From: an uncultured Ferrovum sp.
Lineage (GTDB): Bacteria > Pseudomonadota > Gammaproteobacteria > Burkholderiales > Ferrovaceae
Direction of reading: 5' to 3'
Length of the DNA: 33,530 bases
Assembly (NCBI GenBank): GCA_903893215.1
Contig: CAITLJ010000010.1
Location: 1-33,530 of the forward strand
The notes below the pieces were generated by a model. It did no database searches. It saw nothing but the letters and a program-made list of their open reading frames with translations, and was not told where the DNA came from. A program made the translations under genes and the position numbers. Positions 8,834 through 17,321 of the stretch are shown here, piece after piece. Within the stretch, counting starts at the first letter, position 1, and every line of letters begins with the position of its first letter.

Positions 8834-8859
8834 AATATAGCATGACTATTTCTCAACAA
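8834..8859 (-). promoter_or_regulatory. Candidate extended -10 promoter for the phosphatase-glycosyltransferase pair
   Basis: On the minus strand the 95-bp gap before the phosphatase gene contains TGCTATATT (8842-8834), an extended -10 motif with a 5/6 match to TATAAT. A poor TTGTTG lies 14 bp further upstream. The gap is AT-richer than its surroundings. If real, it would let the phosphatase and glycosyltransferase be expressed apart from the rest of the operon. Confidence 0.3.
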
Positions 8860-8879
8860 CGCCAGCCCCATCGTCGGCG

Positions 8880-9599
8880 TCAGCGCTTTTCGATCGCCGG
8901 GATCTGCATGCCCTGGTCGCGTGCAAGCGCGAACCATTTGACAGCCTCGGCATAGTCCCGATGGTGGCCGCCATCCCGCGACAGGTAGAGCTCGCCGGCG
9001 CGCTTCGAAGCCGGTCCATAGCCTTGCTGGCCTGCCTGACGGTACAACAAGAGCGCATCGCTAGTGCGGCCAGTCTGTTCAAGCGAACGCGCCCGTTGGG
9101 CCAGTTCTGCGGGCGGTGGTCCAGACTGAGTCTCGTCCGCTCGGCCATGCACCGACCGCGCGGACACCGCGGACACCGCGGACACCGCGGACACAGCGGA
9201 CATCGCGGACACCGCGTGGAAAGTGATCGCGCGTGATGGTTCCAGGGCCAGATGTTCCGGTGGCGCTGCGCCTGGTGCCGGCGCCGCTGCCGACTCGGCA
9301 GTGTCCACGGTGGCAGGTTTGTCGTGACCAGCGGGCATCCCTTTGCTGTGTACGGATTTGGCCTGCGTGGTGCTGGCCTTGTCGCGGTGCGACTTGGTGC
9401 GTGCATGTTTGGGCGCGGTGCCCGTGGCGGCCCCAGGCGCGCTGGTCGGGCCGGTGGCCGGGGCCATCTCGACCTTGACTGTCTCAGGGGAGGGCAGGCC
9501 CGGCGGACTGTCTGTGGCTGTGTCGCCGGTCGCCAGAACTGGCCGCGCGATTGCGTATGAAAGCAGCAGCACGCTGCAGATTCGGAATATCGCTTGCAT
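8880..9599 (-). CDS. Secreted Sel1-like repeat protein with Pro/Ala-rich linker
   Basis: I chose the ATG at 9599 because AGGAGAG precedes it and a signal peptide follows directly (MQAIFR, a hydrophobic core, then ARPVLA/TG at about residue 22). The frame extends upstream but without such support. The mature protein has a long low-complexity Pro/Ala/Thr/Lys linker, a Val-Ser-Ala repeat at about 129-146, and one Sel1-like repeat at the C-terminus (about 170-232: helix pair with YGPASKRAGELYLS and YAEAVKWFALARDQG). This tail closely matches the C-terminus of the kinase encoded just upstream, so one was probably copied from the other. Both tails should be periplasmic, so the protein may bind the same partner as the kinase tail. 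It lies between kinase and phosphatase genes and has no assigned T6SS name. Confidence 0.8.
   Translation of the reverse strand: MQAIFRICSVLLLSYAIARPVLATGDTATDSPPGLPSPETVKVEMAPATGPTSAPGAATGTAPKHARTKSHRDKASTTQAKSVHSKGMPAGHDKPATVDTAESAAAPAPGAAPPEHLALEPSRAITFHAVSAMSAVSAVSAVSAVSARSVHGRADETQSGPPPAELAQRARSLEQTGRTSDALLLYRQAGQQGYGPASKRAGELYLSRDGGHHRDYAEAVKWFALARDQGMQIPAIEKR
9160..9213 (-). repeat. Six tandem 9-bp units in the Sel1-like gene
   Basis: On the plus strand the unit GCGGACACC occurs six times in a row; units 4 and 5 each carry one substitution. It encodes a Ser-Ala-Val type tripeptide repeat in the linker of the Sel1-like protein. As 9 bp is a multiple of three, copy number can change without breaking the frame. 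Confidence 0.95.
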
Positions 9600-9674
9600 G
9601 TCACTCTCCTCTTGCGGTTTGGATCGGTTGCTTTGCCCTGCCTGGCCCCGGTGCCCGTGCAGTTGGGGCAACTC

Positions 9675-12600
9675 TTATTGGCCCTGTTCCTTGGCCTTGC
9701 TGAACCACTTCACGGATTTCACATAGTCCGAGCGCACATTTCCAGCGCCGTTCACGTAGATTTCGCCCAAGCGCTTGGAGGCTGGACCGAAGCCGGCATT
9801 GCCCGCTTCCTCATATTTCCGCACGGCATCTTTCATGCTTGAGCTCTCCAGCGCCTGTGCTTGACGGAACAGTTCGGCCGGCGAGGCTTTGTTGGCAGCC
9901 TCCGGTGCTGCAGGCTTGGCTTCGGCGGTCTTCTTGCGGGCGTCTTCCTCAACTTGAGCCTTGCGGGCATCCTCAGCTTTTTTTGCGTCGTCTGCCTTCC
10001 TGGCATCTTCGGCGGCCTTTCTGCGGGCTTCCTCGTCCGCTGCCGCTTTCTTGCGGGTATCGTCGGCCTTGCGTGCGTCGTCGGCTGCCTGTTTGCGTTT
10101 GGCGTCGTCTTCAGCGGATTTGCGCTTGGCGTCATCCTCGGCTTTCTTGCGAGCCTCGAGGTCGAGTTCTGCCTGACGTTTGGCGGCGTCTGCAGCAACT
10201 TGTTTCTTGCGGGCATCGTCGCCGGCCTGGGCCTGGGCCAGTGCCTTCTTCGTTTCCTCGGCGGTCTTCGCACGCGCTGCCTCGTCAGCGAGTTTCTGGC
10301 GGCTGGCGTCCTCGGCTGTCGATTTCCTGCCCTCCTCCTCGGTGGCCTTGCGTGCTTCCTCGTCGGCCTGCGCCTTGCGCTTGGCTGCCGTCTCGGCCTG
10401 TACTTTCGCCTCTGCAGCGATATCTGCGGCTGGTGCTGCTGGCTTGGTGGGGCTGGGAGTTTCGGTAGGGGCGGATTGCGACGGTGGCTCCGGGGCCTTG
10501 CCTGGCTTCAAGGCAAACCAGCCGCCAATCGCTAGCACCAGCGCGCCACCCGCCGCGATCATCACCGTGTTGCTGCCAGATTTGGCAGCCGGTGCGCTTA
10601 CTGTGCCTGCTGAGGCAGGGGGAGCTGCTGCCGTCGAAGCCGTGGCTGCTTTGATTGGCTGGGGGGCGACCACCAGCGTGGCGTCGGTATCCGGGTTGGC
10701 TTTTGCGTCTGCGGCCTCGGGCTTGCGCACCAACGTGGCGTCTGCGTCCGCATCCGACTTGGCAGCGGGTACACGTGCTGCACCGCGCATGGCAATCGTG
10801 GCGTCCGCTGCTTCGGCTTCGGCCTTTTTACGGGCGGCCGCTTCGGCCTCAGCCTGTTTGCGCGCAGCCTCGCTTGCCGCCGCTACCGCCGCAGCCGCCG
10901 CTTCAGCTTCGACTTTTTTGCGGGCTGCTTCCTTTGCTGCAGCGGCTTCGGCCTCCGCTTTAGCCTGCCTGCGCGCAGCCTCTTTTGCTGCAGCGGCCTC
11001 GGCCTCAGCCTGTTTGCGCGCAGCCTCGCTTGCCGCCGCTTCAGCTTCGACTTTTTTGCGGGCCGCTTCCTTTGCTGCAGCGGCTTCGGCCTCCGCTTCA
11101 GCCTGCCTGCGCGTGGCCTCCGCCTCGGCGCGCAGGCGCGCTTGTTCAGCTTCCTGCGCAGCGGCCACCGTAGCGCGCAGCGCATGGCTGCGCTCGGTCA
11201 GGTGGTCCAGCCAGGCTCCGGCGTCCTGTACCAGAACGTTGGCCTGCTGCTGCTCGCCTGCGTCCAACAGGTGCATCCACGGCGCCAAGGCTTGCGCTGC
11301 CGTGCACGTGCTCTGCGCCTGCATGATGGCCTGTTTCAGGACGCTGGCCAGTTCAGCGGCGGAGGCCAGCACGGTGCTTGCCGTCAGTGCGCCATTGAAG
11401 TCGTTCAGCCAGTCGTGGCGGGCCTTGGCCATGGCAGGCTCAGCCCAGGTGCTGGCGTTGGCGAGGGCTGCCAGAGCGCCCGCACGGCGTGCTGCCACCT
11501 GTTGCGCAAGCCGGGTCAGCAGGGCGGTCAGCCCGGTGTGTTGGCGCTGGCAATCGTCCAGCCGGCTGCGTGCCTCGCTGAAACGCGCAACGTCGATCAG
11601 GTCGCGCCGGGCTTCCAGAGGTCCGGTCTCGTCGGCCAGCGCGCGCAGCGCAGCGTGGGCGGATTGCAGTGCGGCTTGCCGGGCCGCAGCGTCCTGTTCC
11701 GGCTTGGCGCTGGCCAAAGTGGCCTCAGTGTCGGTCACGCTTATGCGCGCCTGCTGCAGGGCCGCATCCGCCTGTGCTATCAGTCCGGTCACGAACTGCT
11801 CGGCCTCGGCCTGCATCCTTCGCTGGTCTTCCTCTGCGCGCTGTAGTTCCTCCTCAGCGCGCCGCAATTCCTCTTCTGCCTTGCGCCGCGCTTCTTCCGC
11901 CTTCAGGCGCAGATCATTTGCGGTTGACTGGCCGCGCGTGCCACCTGTGCTGCCGAGCTGGGTGGTGGTGGCGCCCAACTGCGTGGTGGTGGTGCCACCG
12001 GCGCTGGTGGTCGAGGTGGTGGTGCTGTCCGCCGGCGCCGGCGGCAGGGTTGGTCGCGTACCGGGCCGGATGATCAGGGTGGCTTCGGCATCCTGCTCCT
12101 CCTGCAGGCGGGTTTCGCTGGCGCTGCGCAAGGCCAGCCAAAAACTGCGCGCATCCGGAAAGCGCGCATCCATCTGTTTGGCCATCGCGCGCGCCACCAC
12201 CACTTCCATCTCCGGGGTGATTTCCGGATTTAGCTCCGACGGCGGCACCGGATTCTCGTTCATCACCTTGTGCATCACCGACACCATGCTGCCTGAGAAC
12301 GGCTTCTCGCCGGTCAGGAACTGGTACAGGATCACGCCCGCCGAATACAGGTCGGAGCGTGGGTCGGTGGAGTCGCCGCGCATCTGCTCGGGTGGCATGT
12401 AGCTGGGGGTGCCCAGGATGGTGCCGGCGTGGGTCTTGGCGGTGTTGTCGATGCGGGCGATGCCGAAATCACCGAGCTTCAGTGTGCCCTCCTCGGTGAT
12501 GAAGATATTGGCCGGTTTGATGTCGCGGTGCACGATGCCGCGCGCATGGGCCAGTCCCAGCGCCTCCAGCAACTGCTGCATGATCGACATGGCAGTCGCC

Positions 12601-12932
12601 AGTGGAAAGCGGTGGCCAGTGTCGAAAAAAGTTTTGAGTTCACGGCCATGGATGAACTCCATGACGATGAAGGCCAGCGCATCCTGCTCACCAAAGTCGT
12701 AGATTGCCACGATGTTGGGATGATTCAGCTTGCCTGCGGCCTTGGCCTCGATGCGGAAACGCCGTGAATGCTCCTCGGCGTCGGCTGGATCGAGTTCGTC
12801 GGTACGGATGGTCTTGATCGCCACCGTCCGTTCGATCACGGGATCGAAACCCTCATAGACGAGACCCATCGCGCCCTTGCCGACAACGCGGACGATTTCG
12901 TATTTGCCAAGTTTTACAGGCAGGTTGCTCAA
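9675..12932 (-). CDS. ppkA: T6SS Ser/Thr kinase, PpkA-like, with TolA-like and Sel1-like C-terminus
   Basis: The start is taken as TTG at 12932, which overlaps the tagF stop in TTGA and places the kinase domain right at the N-terminus; this gives 1,085 residues. The Hanks-type kinase has a Gly loop GKGAMGLV (18-25), catalytic Lys40, HRDIKPAN (135-142), DFG (155-157) and GTPSYMPPEQ (174-183). Then come a Thr-rich linker, a helical region, an Ala/Glu/Lys coiled coil and one membrane segment (about 791-808). Beyond it, outside the cytoplasm, is a long charged TolA-like helix (about 840-1010) and a Sel1-like tail (about 1018-1085). It lacks the von Willebrand domain of P. aeruginosa PpkA. Five [DE]-A-T-[LI] sites (Thr285, 405, 712, 733, 752) lie on the cytosolic side and resemble autophosphorylation/FHA-docking sites. 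Its expected role is to activate T6SS firing by threonine phosphorylation. Confidence 0.9.
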   Translation of the reverse strand: MSNLPVKLGKYEIVRVVGKGAMGLVYEGFDPVIERTVAIKTIRTDELDPADAEEHSRRFRIEAKAAGKLNHPNIVAIYDFGEQDALAFIVMEFIHGRELKTFFDTGHRFPLATAMSIMQQLLEALGLAHARGIVHRDIKPANIFITEEGTLKLGDFGIARIDNTAKTHAGTILGTPSYMPPEQMRGDSTDPRSDLYSAGVILYQFLTGEKPFSGSMVSVMHKVMNENPVPPSELNPEITPEMEVVVARAMAKQMDARFPDARSFWLALRSASETRLQEEQDAEATLIIRPGTRPTLPPAPADSTTTSTTSAGGTTTTQLGATTTQLGSTGGTRGQSTANDLRLKAEEARRKAEEELRRAEEELQRAEEDQRRMQAEAEQFVTGLIAQADAALQQARISVTDTEATLASAKPEQDAAARQAALQSAHAALRALADETGPLEARRDLIDVARFSEARSRLDDCQRQHTGLTALLTRLAQQVAARRAGALAALANASTWAEPAMAKARHDWLNDFNGALTASTVLASAAELASVLKQAIMQAQSTCTAAQALAPWMHLLDAGEQQQANVLVQDAGAWLDHLTERSHALRATVAAAQEAEQARLRAEAEATRRQAEAEAEAAAAKEAARKKVEAEAAASEAARKQAEAEAAAAKEAARRQAKAEAEAAAAKEAARKKVEAEAAAAAVAAASEAARKQAEAEAAARKKAEAEAADATIAMRGAARVPAAKSDADADATLVRKPEAADAKANPDTDATLVVAPQPIKAATASTAAAPPASAGTVSAPAAKSGSNTVMIAAGGALVLAIGGWFALKPGKAPEPPSQSAPTETPSPTKPAAPAADIAAEAKVQAETAAKRKAQADEEARKATEEEGRKSTAEDASRQKLADEAARAKTAEETKKALAQAQAGDDARKKQVAADAAKRQAELDLEARKKAEDDAKRKSAEDDAKRKQAADDARKADDTRKKAAADEEARRKAAEDARKADDAKKAEDARKAQVEEDARKKTAEAKPAAPEAANKASPAELFRQAQALESSSMKDAVRKYEEAGNAGFGPASKRLGEIYVNGAGNVRSDYVKSVKWFSKAKEQGQ
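10903..10975 (-). repeat. Direct repeat in the kinase coiled-coil region, copy 1
   Basis: This 73-bp block matches 11041-11113 with two differences, at an offset of 138 bp (46 codons). It encodes part of the Ala/Glu/Lys heptad-like coiled coil before the membrane segment. The in-frame duplication indicates recent length change of the coiled coil. Confidence 0.85.
11041..11113 (-). repeat. Direct repeat in the kinase coiled-coil region, copy 2
   Basis: Second copy of the 73-bp block at 10903-10975. Neighbouring sequence (about 10838-10883 and 11003-11040) is also partly duplicated, so the true repeat unit is larger and imperfect. Confidence 0.85.
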
Positions 12933-13681
12933 GCTTGCGGCGTATCTTGTGCTGATGCAGGGTCGGCAGGGCGGGCGGGCTCCGGCTGTACCGGGCGCGA
13001 TACACCGTCCCAGCATCCGGTAAGGCAGGCCTGCAGGAACCGCGCACCTGGCAGTGATCCGCTCACCAGCAGGGTGGCAGGTTGCCGATCGGACCCCGGG
13101 CTGTGCCACACCGAACCACGCGAACCTGCTTCACCGTGCACAGCCAGCGCCGTCAGCAGGTCGCCGGGTGCGCCATCCGGAAGGCACACGTGCACGGCAT
13201 CACCTGCGACCGGGGGCTCACCAACTGGCAGGCCATCGTGCGCCGGTAGCGGCAGGGGGAAGGCCTGCAGGGCAACATCCAACTGTCGCACGCTGATGCG
13301 CGGGTCCAGCGCACTCAGCGCGAGGTCCTCGAGCGCATCGAACATGGGGGCCAGCGTGATCAGGTCGACCGCCGAGGCAGCCGCGCCGGTCAGCGGGAAC
13401 GCCACCGTGAACGGGAAATAGCGCCCTACGCGATCCACGCTTGGAAACCACAGGCCGCCCCAGCCGGTCTGACCTGCATTCAGGCACTCTGCGCCCAGCA
13501 AGAACCGCCAGACCGGCGCCACCATGAACTGCGCGAGCCAGTCGTCGCCCATTGCGGTGCGCGAATGCGCCACGCCAGACTGTAGCCAGGCGTCCCAACC
13601 GGTCTGGAAGGCCCACGGCAGACGGCGATGCACAAAGTCGCCTTCCGCTGGCAGTTTGCCGATGAAGCCAATCGCCGACAT
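12929..13681 (-). CDS. tagF: T6SS-associated protein TagF
   Basis: The product has 250 residues from the ATG at 13681, 2 bp after the tssM stop. A TTG 15 bp upstream is also in frame but is less likely because it overlaps tssM. The N-terminus (GFIGKLPAEGDFVHRRLP) followed by FQTGWDAWLQ and WRFLLGAECL is the hallmark of the TagF/ImpM family. TagF is a cytosolic negative post-translational regulator of T6SS: it represses the FHA protein, acts in parallel to the kinase/phosphatase pathway in P. aeruginosa, and is fused to PppA in Agrobacterium. Here it is separate and overlaps the kinase gene by 4 bp. The C-terminal 20 or so residues are Pro/Ala-rich. Confidence 0.93.
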   Translation of the reverse strand: MSAIGFIGKLPAEGDFVHRRLPWAFQTGWDAWLQSGVAHSRTAMGDDWLAQFMVAPVWRFLLGAECLNAGQTGWGGLWFPSVDRVGRYFPFTVAFPLTGAAASAVDLITLAPMFDALEDLALSALDPRISVRQLDVALQAFPLPLPAHDGLPVGEPPVAGDAVHVCLPDGAPGDLLTALAVHGEAGSRGSVWHSPGSDRQPATLLVSGSLPGARFLQACLTGCWDGVSRPVQPEPARPADPASAQDTPQA

Positions 13682-13683
13682 GG

Positions 13684-16600
13684 TCAACCTGGGCAATGGA
13701 ACTGCTCGAGTTCCTTGAGATGAAACGGGGTACGCACACTAGGCGAGCGCAGCTCGAAGCTCAGCTTGCGTCCGTCGACCTGGAAGGCCAGACGCTGACG
13801 GTCGGGGGTGCCCCCTTCCACACTGGCCTGGTCAAGCAAGCGGAACAGGCCCCAGGGACCATCGGCGGACAGTGTCACCGGCGCACCGCCCCCGGTCGGC
13901 AGGGCCACCAGCTTGACCTGATTACCCGGCGTCAGGCTCGGCCACACCACCCGTGCGGCGCCATTGCCTTGCATGTGCACAGTCTGACCGTCCGACTGCC
14001 ACTGCACCTCGCTGAAGTGCTCGTCCAGTTTGATGAGCACAAGATCGGCCTGAAAGGCGGGATTCGGCATGTTGTTGGCAAAGAAGGCTTCGCGGATCAC
14101 CGAGGATTGCTGCAGGTTATGCACCGTTTCCGGCGCCACGCTGATCACGCCCTCAGCCAGGTTGACGGCTCTCCACACCGGCCCGCTGGTGTCAATGGCG
14201 GTCTGCAGCTTGGTTTTCACCAGTGTGTCAAATTCGCCATTTGGCCCGAACAGGCGGGTGAAATCTCCCAGCGGAATATCCTGTTTGGCGGAGCGTGCAA
14301 AGGGGTAACGCGCCTGCACCGCCTGCTTGCACGAAGCCCCCACTCCGCCGGCTACTGTTTTCTGCAAACCCTGCTGGTTGAGGCTGGCGGCCTGCCCGGT
14401 GCTGCGGTTGATCAGGCTGTTGATCAAGCCCGGCAGCGGTGAGGGCAGGGCGGCAGTATCGGTCTTGATCTTGGCAATCGCCCCGACATCAGCAGGCGCC
14501 GGATTACCCAGCTTGAGCGCTTCCTGCGCGGCGCGCAGTGACACCTCGTATTCCTTCAGTTTGCCGAGAACGCCGTCGATCGGTGCCGGTGTGCCCGGCG
14601 CGGCACCGGGTGCGCCGAGAAGGGCGTCAAGCGCCTCGAAATGCTTGTCGAGCAGCGCTTCCGGCGCATCCGCGCCCGGGGGGGACGCCTGTCCGGTCAG
14701 CTGGTTGTAACTGCCACGCAGACTCGCCCCCAGTTTGCTGACCGCCTTGTTGATGCCAGCTGCGGCGGTCTGCACCGGGGCGTCGGCAATCCGCGTTTCA
14801 CGGCGCACGCCCTGCAGCAGCTGTTTGATCGGTGAATCCGGCGCGTCCAGGATGGCGAGGATCTGCACGGTCTGGTCGAGGGTGCTGGCGGGCAGCACGC
14901 GCAGGTCGTTGAGCAGGGTGTCCCAGGTTCTGGCGTAATCGGCAAAGTACAGGCGTTTTACGTCCTGCACCGCATCGAGTTCCGGCTGCACGCGCTGGCC
15001 AGCGTATTTTTCGCCCAGCACCCAGTTTTGTTCCTCGCTCAGCTGGCGCACCAGGTTGAGCGTGCCGGGCAGCATGATCGACTGATAGCCTTCCACGGTG
15101 AACAGCAGGGGCACCGCCTCGGTGATCGGCGCGCCGCTGTTGCGCACAAATACCAGCGGGGCGGATGGGCCAGCGGCATCACTCAGGGTGAAGCGCTTGC
15201 CGGTATTCGGCGTGCTGGCAGCAATCCGCTTCATCCGGCCGTAGGCACGCTCGGGCAGCGAGGCCGTCGCAAGGGCGGCGCGCGCCTGGTCCACCAGCGG
15301 CCGGTCCATCGGCACCTGCACCGACAGCGGACGCAGGGTGAACAGCGCGGTCAGATGGCCCTCGAAGTCGGTCCAGCCAGACTCGTTCACGGCCGTGCCG
15401 TAGCGCTTGCGCCAGTCCGCCAGCACCCAGTCCTTCATGCTGTCGGCATCCAGATGGCTGTCGTCGTAAAGCGATAGGTAATTCTTCAGTGCCTCATAAC
15501 GTTCCTCGGCACTTTCCGCGCTGCGGATCTGGGCCTCAAGCTGCACAACGATCGGTGGCAACAGGGTGTCATGCAGCAGGTTCAGATACACATGGCTGGC
15601 CTGCGCGCCGAGCTTGGTGCCCTGGTACAGGCCGGCCCCCAGCGTAAGTGGCACGCTGTCGGCCTCGTGGCCGTAGCCACCCGGCAGGTCGCGTGTCTCG
15701 TTAAGGGTGGGCAGCAGCGAAGGCACGTCGGTGACGCCGGAGCCGTTCAGCGCCAGCACCTTGGGTTGCAGCATGCGGGAGGCCTCGGCCACCGTGGCGA
15801 TCAGGGTCTGGTTGCGGAAGTAGCTGACGGTCCAAAGGCTGATCAGCCCGATCGAGAACACCAGGGCGGTGGCCAGCAGGCCGCGCCGGATCAGCGTCTG
15901 CCGCCGTTGCATCACCTCGCTCTGGCCGGTCAGGTCCGACTCGGCGAAGATCACCTCGCGCAGCAGGCGCGTGACGAAATAGCTTTTTCCGCTGCTGGCC
16001 GAAGGGGGCAGCACCTGACGCTGCAGGCCGAGGGTGCGTGCCGCGCCGGACAGCACGCGGTCGAGGGGGCTGCCTTCCTGGGTGCCACTGCTGAAGTAGA
16101 CGCCACGCAGAAGGGTGGCCTGCTGGAAGGCTGAGCGACCGAACGTTTCATCGAGGAAAGCACTGATCAGGGGCTGCAGCAGGGCGACCTGCTGCGGAAA
16201 CAGGTAGATGCGGCCGCGCCGTTGCTGGTCGCGCTCATCTTCCAGCCGGGTGGCCAGGCGGGCCTCCAGCCGCTGCAGCAGTGCCTCGAATTCCTTGTGG
16301 AAGTCGGCGATCAGCGTCGGGTTGCCGCCCGGCTGAAAGCCAAAGGTGGCGCCCCACACCTGTGCGCGTTCATCCCGCCCCAGGTCGGCAAAGAACTCGC
16401 TGAAACCGGCCAGCAGGTCGGCTTTGGTGATCAGGATGTAGATCGGGAAATTCACTTCCAGCAGGGTCTGCAGTTCGGCGATGCGCTGGCGCACCGATCG
16501 TGCATACAACAGGCGTTGGTCTTCGGTCTGGGTCAGCAGGTCGGCAATGCTTAGCGTGACGATCACGCCATTGATCGGCTGGCGGGGCCGGAATTTTTTC

Positions 16601-17232
16601 AGCAGCTTGATGAAGCCGGTCCAGGCGGCGCTGTCCACTGCCGTGTTGCTGGTCTGGGTAGTGTACCGGCCGGCAGTGTCGAGCAGCACCGCCTCATCGG
16701 TGAACCACCAGTCGCAGTTACGTGTGCCGCCCACACCACGTACCGAGTCCTTGCCCATTGCGTTTTCCAGCGGGAAGCGCAGGCCTGAATGGATCAGTGC
16801 GGTGGTTTTGCCCGAGCCGGGCGCGCCCACGAACATGTACCAGGGCAACTGGTACAGATACTGGCGGGTGCCCTCCTGGCGGTTCTCGAAGCGGGCCGAC
16901 TTTAGCACGCTGGCCGCCTGCTCGAAGCGCCGTTTCAGCTCGGCCACCTCGGCCGCCGACAGGCTGGCGTCGTTGTCACTGTCGCCGCCGCTGATCGCCT
17001 GCAGCACCTGCCGGTTGGCACGCCAGGCAAGGTAGTGCTTCCAACCTTCTGTCGCTGCCCAGATCAGCACGATCAGCAGGATCAGACCCAGCCGGGCACT
17101 GGCCGAAGCCAGCGGACGATGATCGTAAAAGGCGACTGCATCGCCCACAAACCAGATCAGCAAAGCCACGAGCACCAGCCCGATTGCGGCCAGTACCCAA
17201 CGGTTACCTAGGATGTTGCGCAGTTTCTGCAT
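13684..17232 (-). CDS. tssM: T6SS membrane complex protein TssM (IcmF/VasK)
   Basis: The 1,182-residue product is of normal TssM length. Two membrane segments near the N-terminus (about 13-30 and 47-60) flank a short loop. The cytosolic nucleotide-binding domain has Walker A GAPGSGKT at 136-143, so this TssM keeps the P-loop. A third membrane segment lies at about 447-466 (LLATALVFSIGLISLWTV), and the remainder is the large periplasmic domain that contacts TssJ. It forms the inner-membrane channel complex with TssL. The ATG at 17232 starts 89 bp after the tssL stop, the largest gap within this part of the operon, and has a poor ribosome site. The stop is 2 bp before tagF. Confidence 0.96.
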   Translation of the reverse strand: MQKLRNILGNRWVLAAIGLVLVALLIWFVGDAVAFYDHRPLASASARLGLILLIVLIWAATEGWKHYLAWRANRQVLQAISGGDSDNDASLSAAEVAELKRRFEQAASVLKSARFENRQEGTRQYLYQLPWYMFVGAPGSGKTTALIHSGLRFPLENAMGKDSVRGVGGTRNCDWWFTDEAVLLDTAGRYTTQTSNTAVDSAAWTGFIKLLKKFRPRQPINGVIVTLSIADLLTQTEDQRLLYARSVRQRIAELQTLLEVNFPIYILITKADLLAGFSEFFADLGRDERAQVWGATFGFQPGGNPTLIADFHKEFEALLQRLEARLATRLEDERDQQRRGRIYLFPQQVALLQPLISAFLDETFGRSAFQQATLLRGVYFSSGTQEGSPLDRVLSGAARTLGLQRQVLPPSASSGKSYFVTRLLREVIFAESDLTGQSEVMQRRQTLIRRGLLATALVFSIGLISLWTVSYFRNQTLIATVAEASRMLQPKVLALNGSGVTDVPSLLPTLNETRDLPGGYGHEADSVPLTLGAGLYQGTKLGAQASHVYLNLLHDTLLPPIVVQLEAQIRSAESAEERYEALKNYLSLYDDSHLDADSMKDWVLADWRKRYGTAVNESGWTDFEGHLTALFTLRPLSVQVPMDRPLVDQARAALATASLPERAYGRMKRIAASTPNTGKRFTLSDAAGPSAPLVFVRNSGAPITEAVPLLFTVEGYQSIMLPGTLNLVRQLSEEQNWVLGEKYAGQRVQPELDAVQDVKRLYFADYARTWDTLLNDLRVLPASTLDQTVQILAILDAPDSPIKQLLQGVRRETRIADAPVQTAAAGINKAVSKLGASLRGSYNQLTGQASPPGADAPEALLDKHFEALDALLGAPGAAPGTPAPIDGVLGKLKEYEVSLRAAQEALKLGNPAPADVGAIAKIKTDTAALPSPLPGLINSLINRSTGQAASLNQQGLQKTVAGGVGASCKQAVQARYPFARSAKQDIPLGDFTRLFGPNGEFDTLVKTKLQTAIDTSGPVWRAVNLAEGVISVAPETVHNLQQSSVIREAFFANNMPNPAFQADLVLIKLDEHFSEVQWQSDGQTVHMQGNGAARVVWPSLTPGNQVKLVALPTGGGAPVTLSADGPWGLFRLLDQASVEGGTPDRQRLAFQVDGRKLSFELRSPSVRTPFHLKELEQFHCPG

Positions 17233-17321
17233 GATGGACCGGACGTTGACGTTGGCGGGGGGGCAGGGTGAGAGGGAAGGCGGTCAGGCATTCGGTGGTC
17301 GACGACCGCCATGTCCGAGTG

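Noticed and set aside
9160-9213. CRISPR-like array
   Set aside because: The units are contiguous 9-mers with no spacers and lie in a coding frame.
10180-12402. 740-codon plus-strand open frame opposite the kinase gene
   Set aside because: It is composed almost entirely of Ala, Ser, Cys and Arg, a shadow of the Ala/Glu/Lys coiled coil and kinase codons. The minus-strand kinase has all catalytic motifs.
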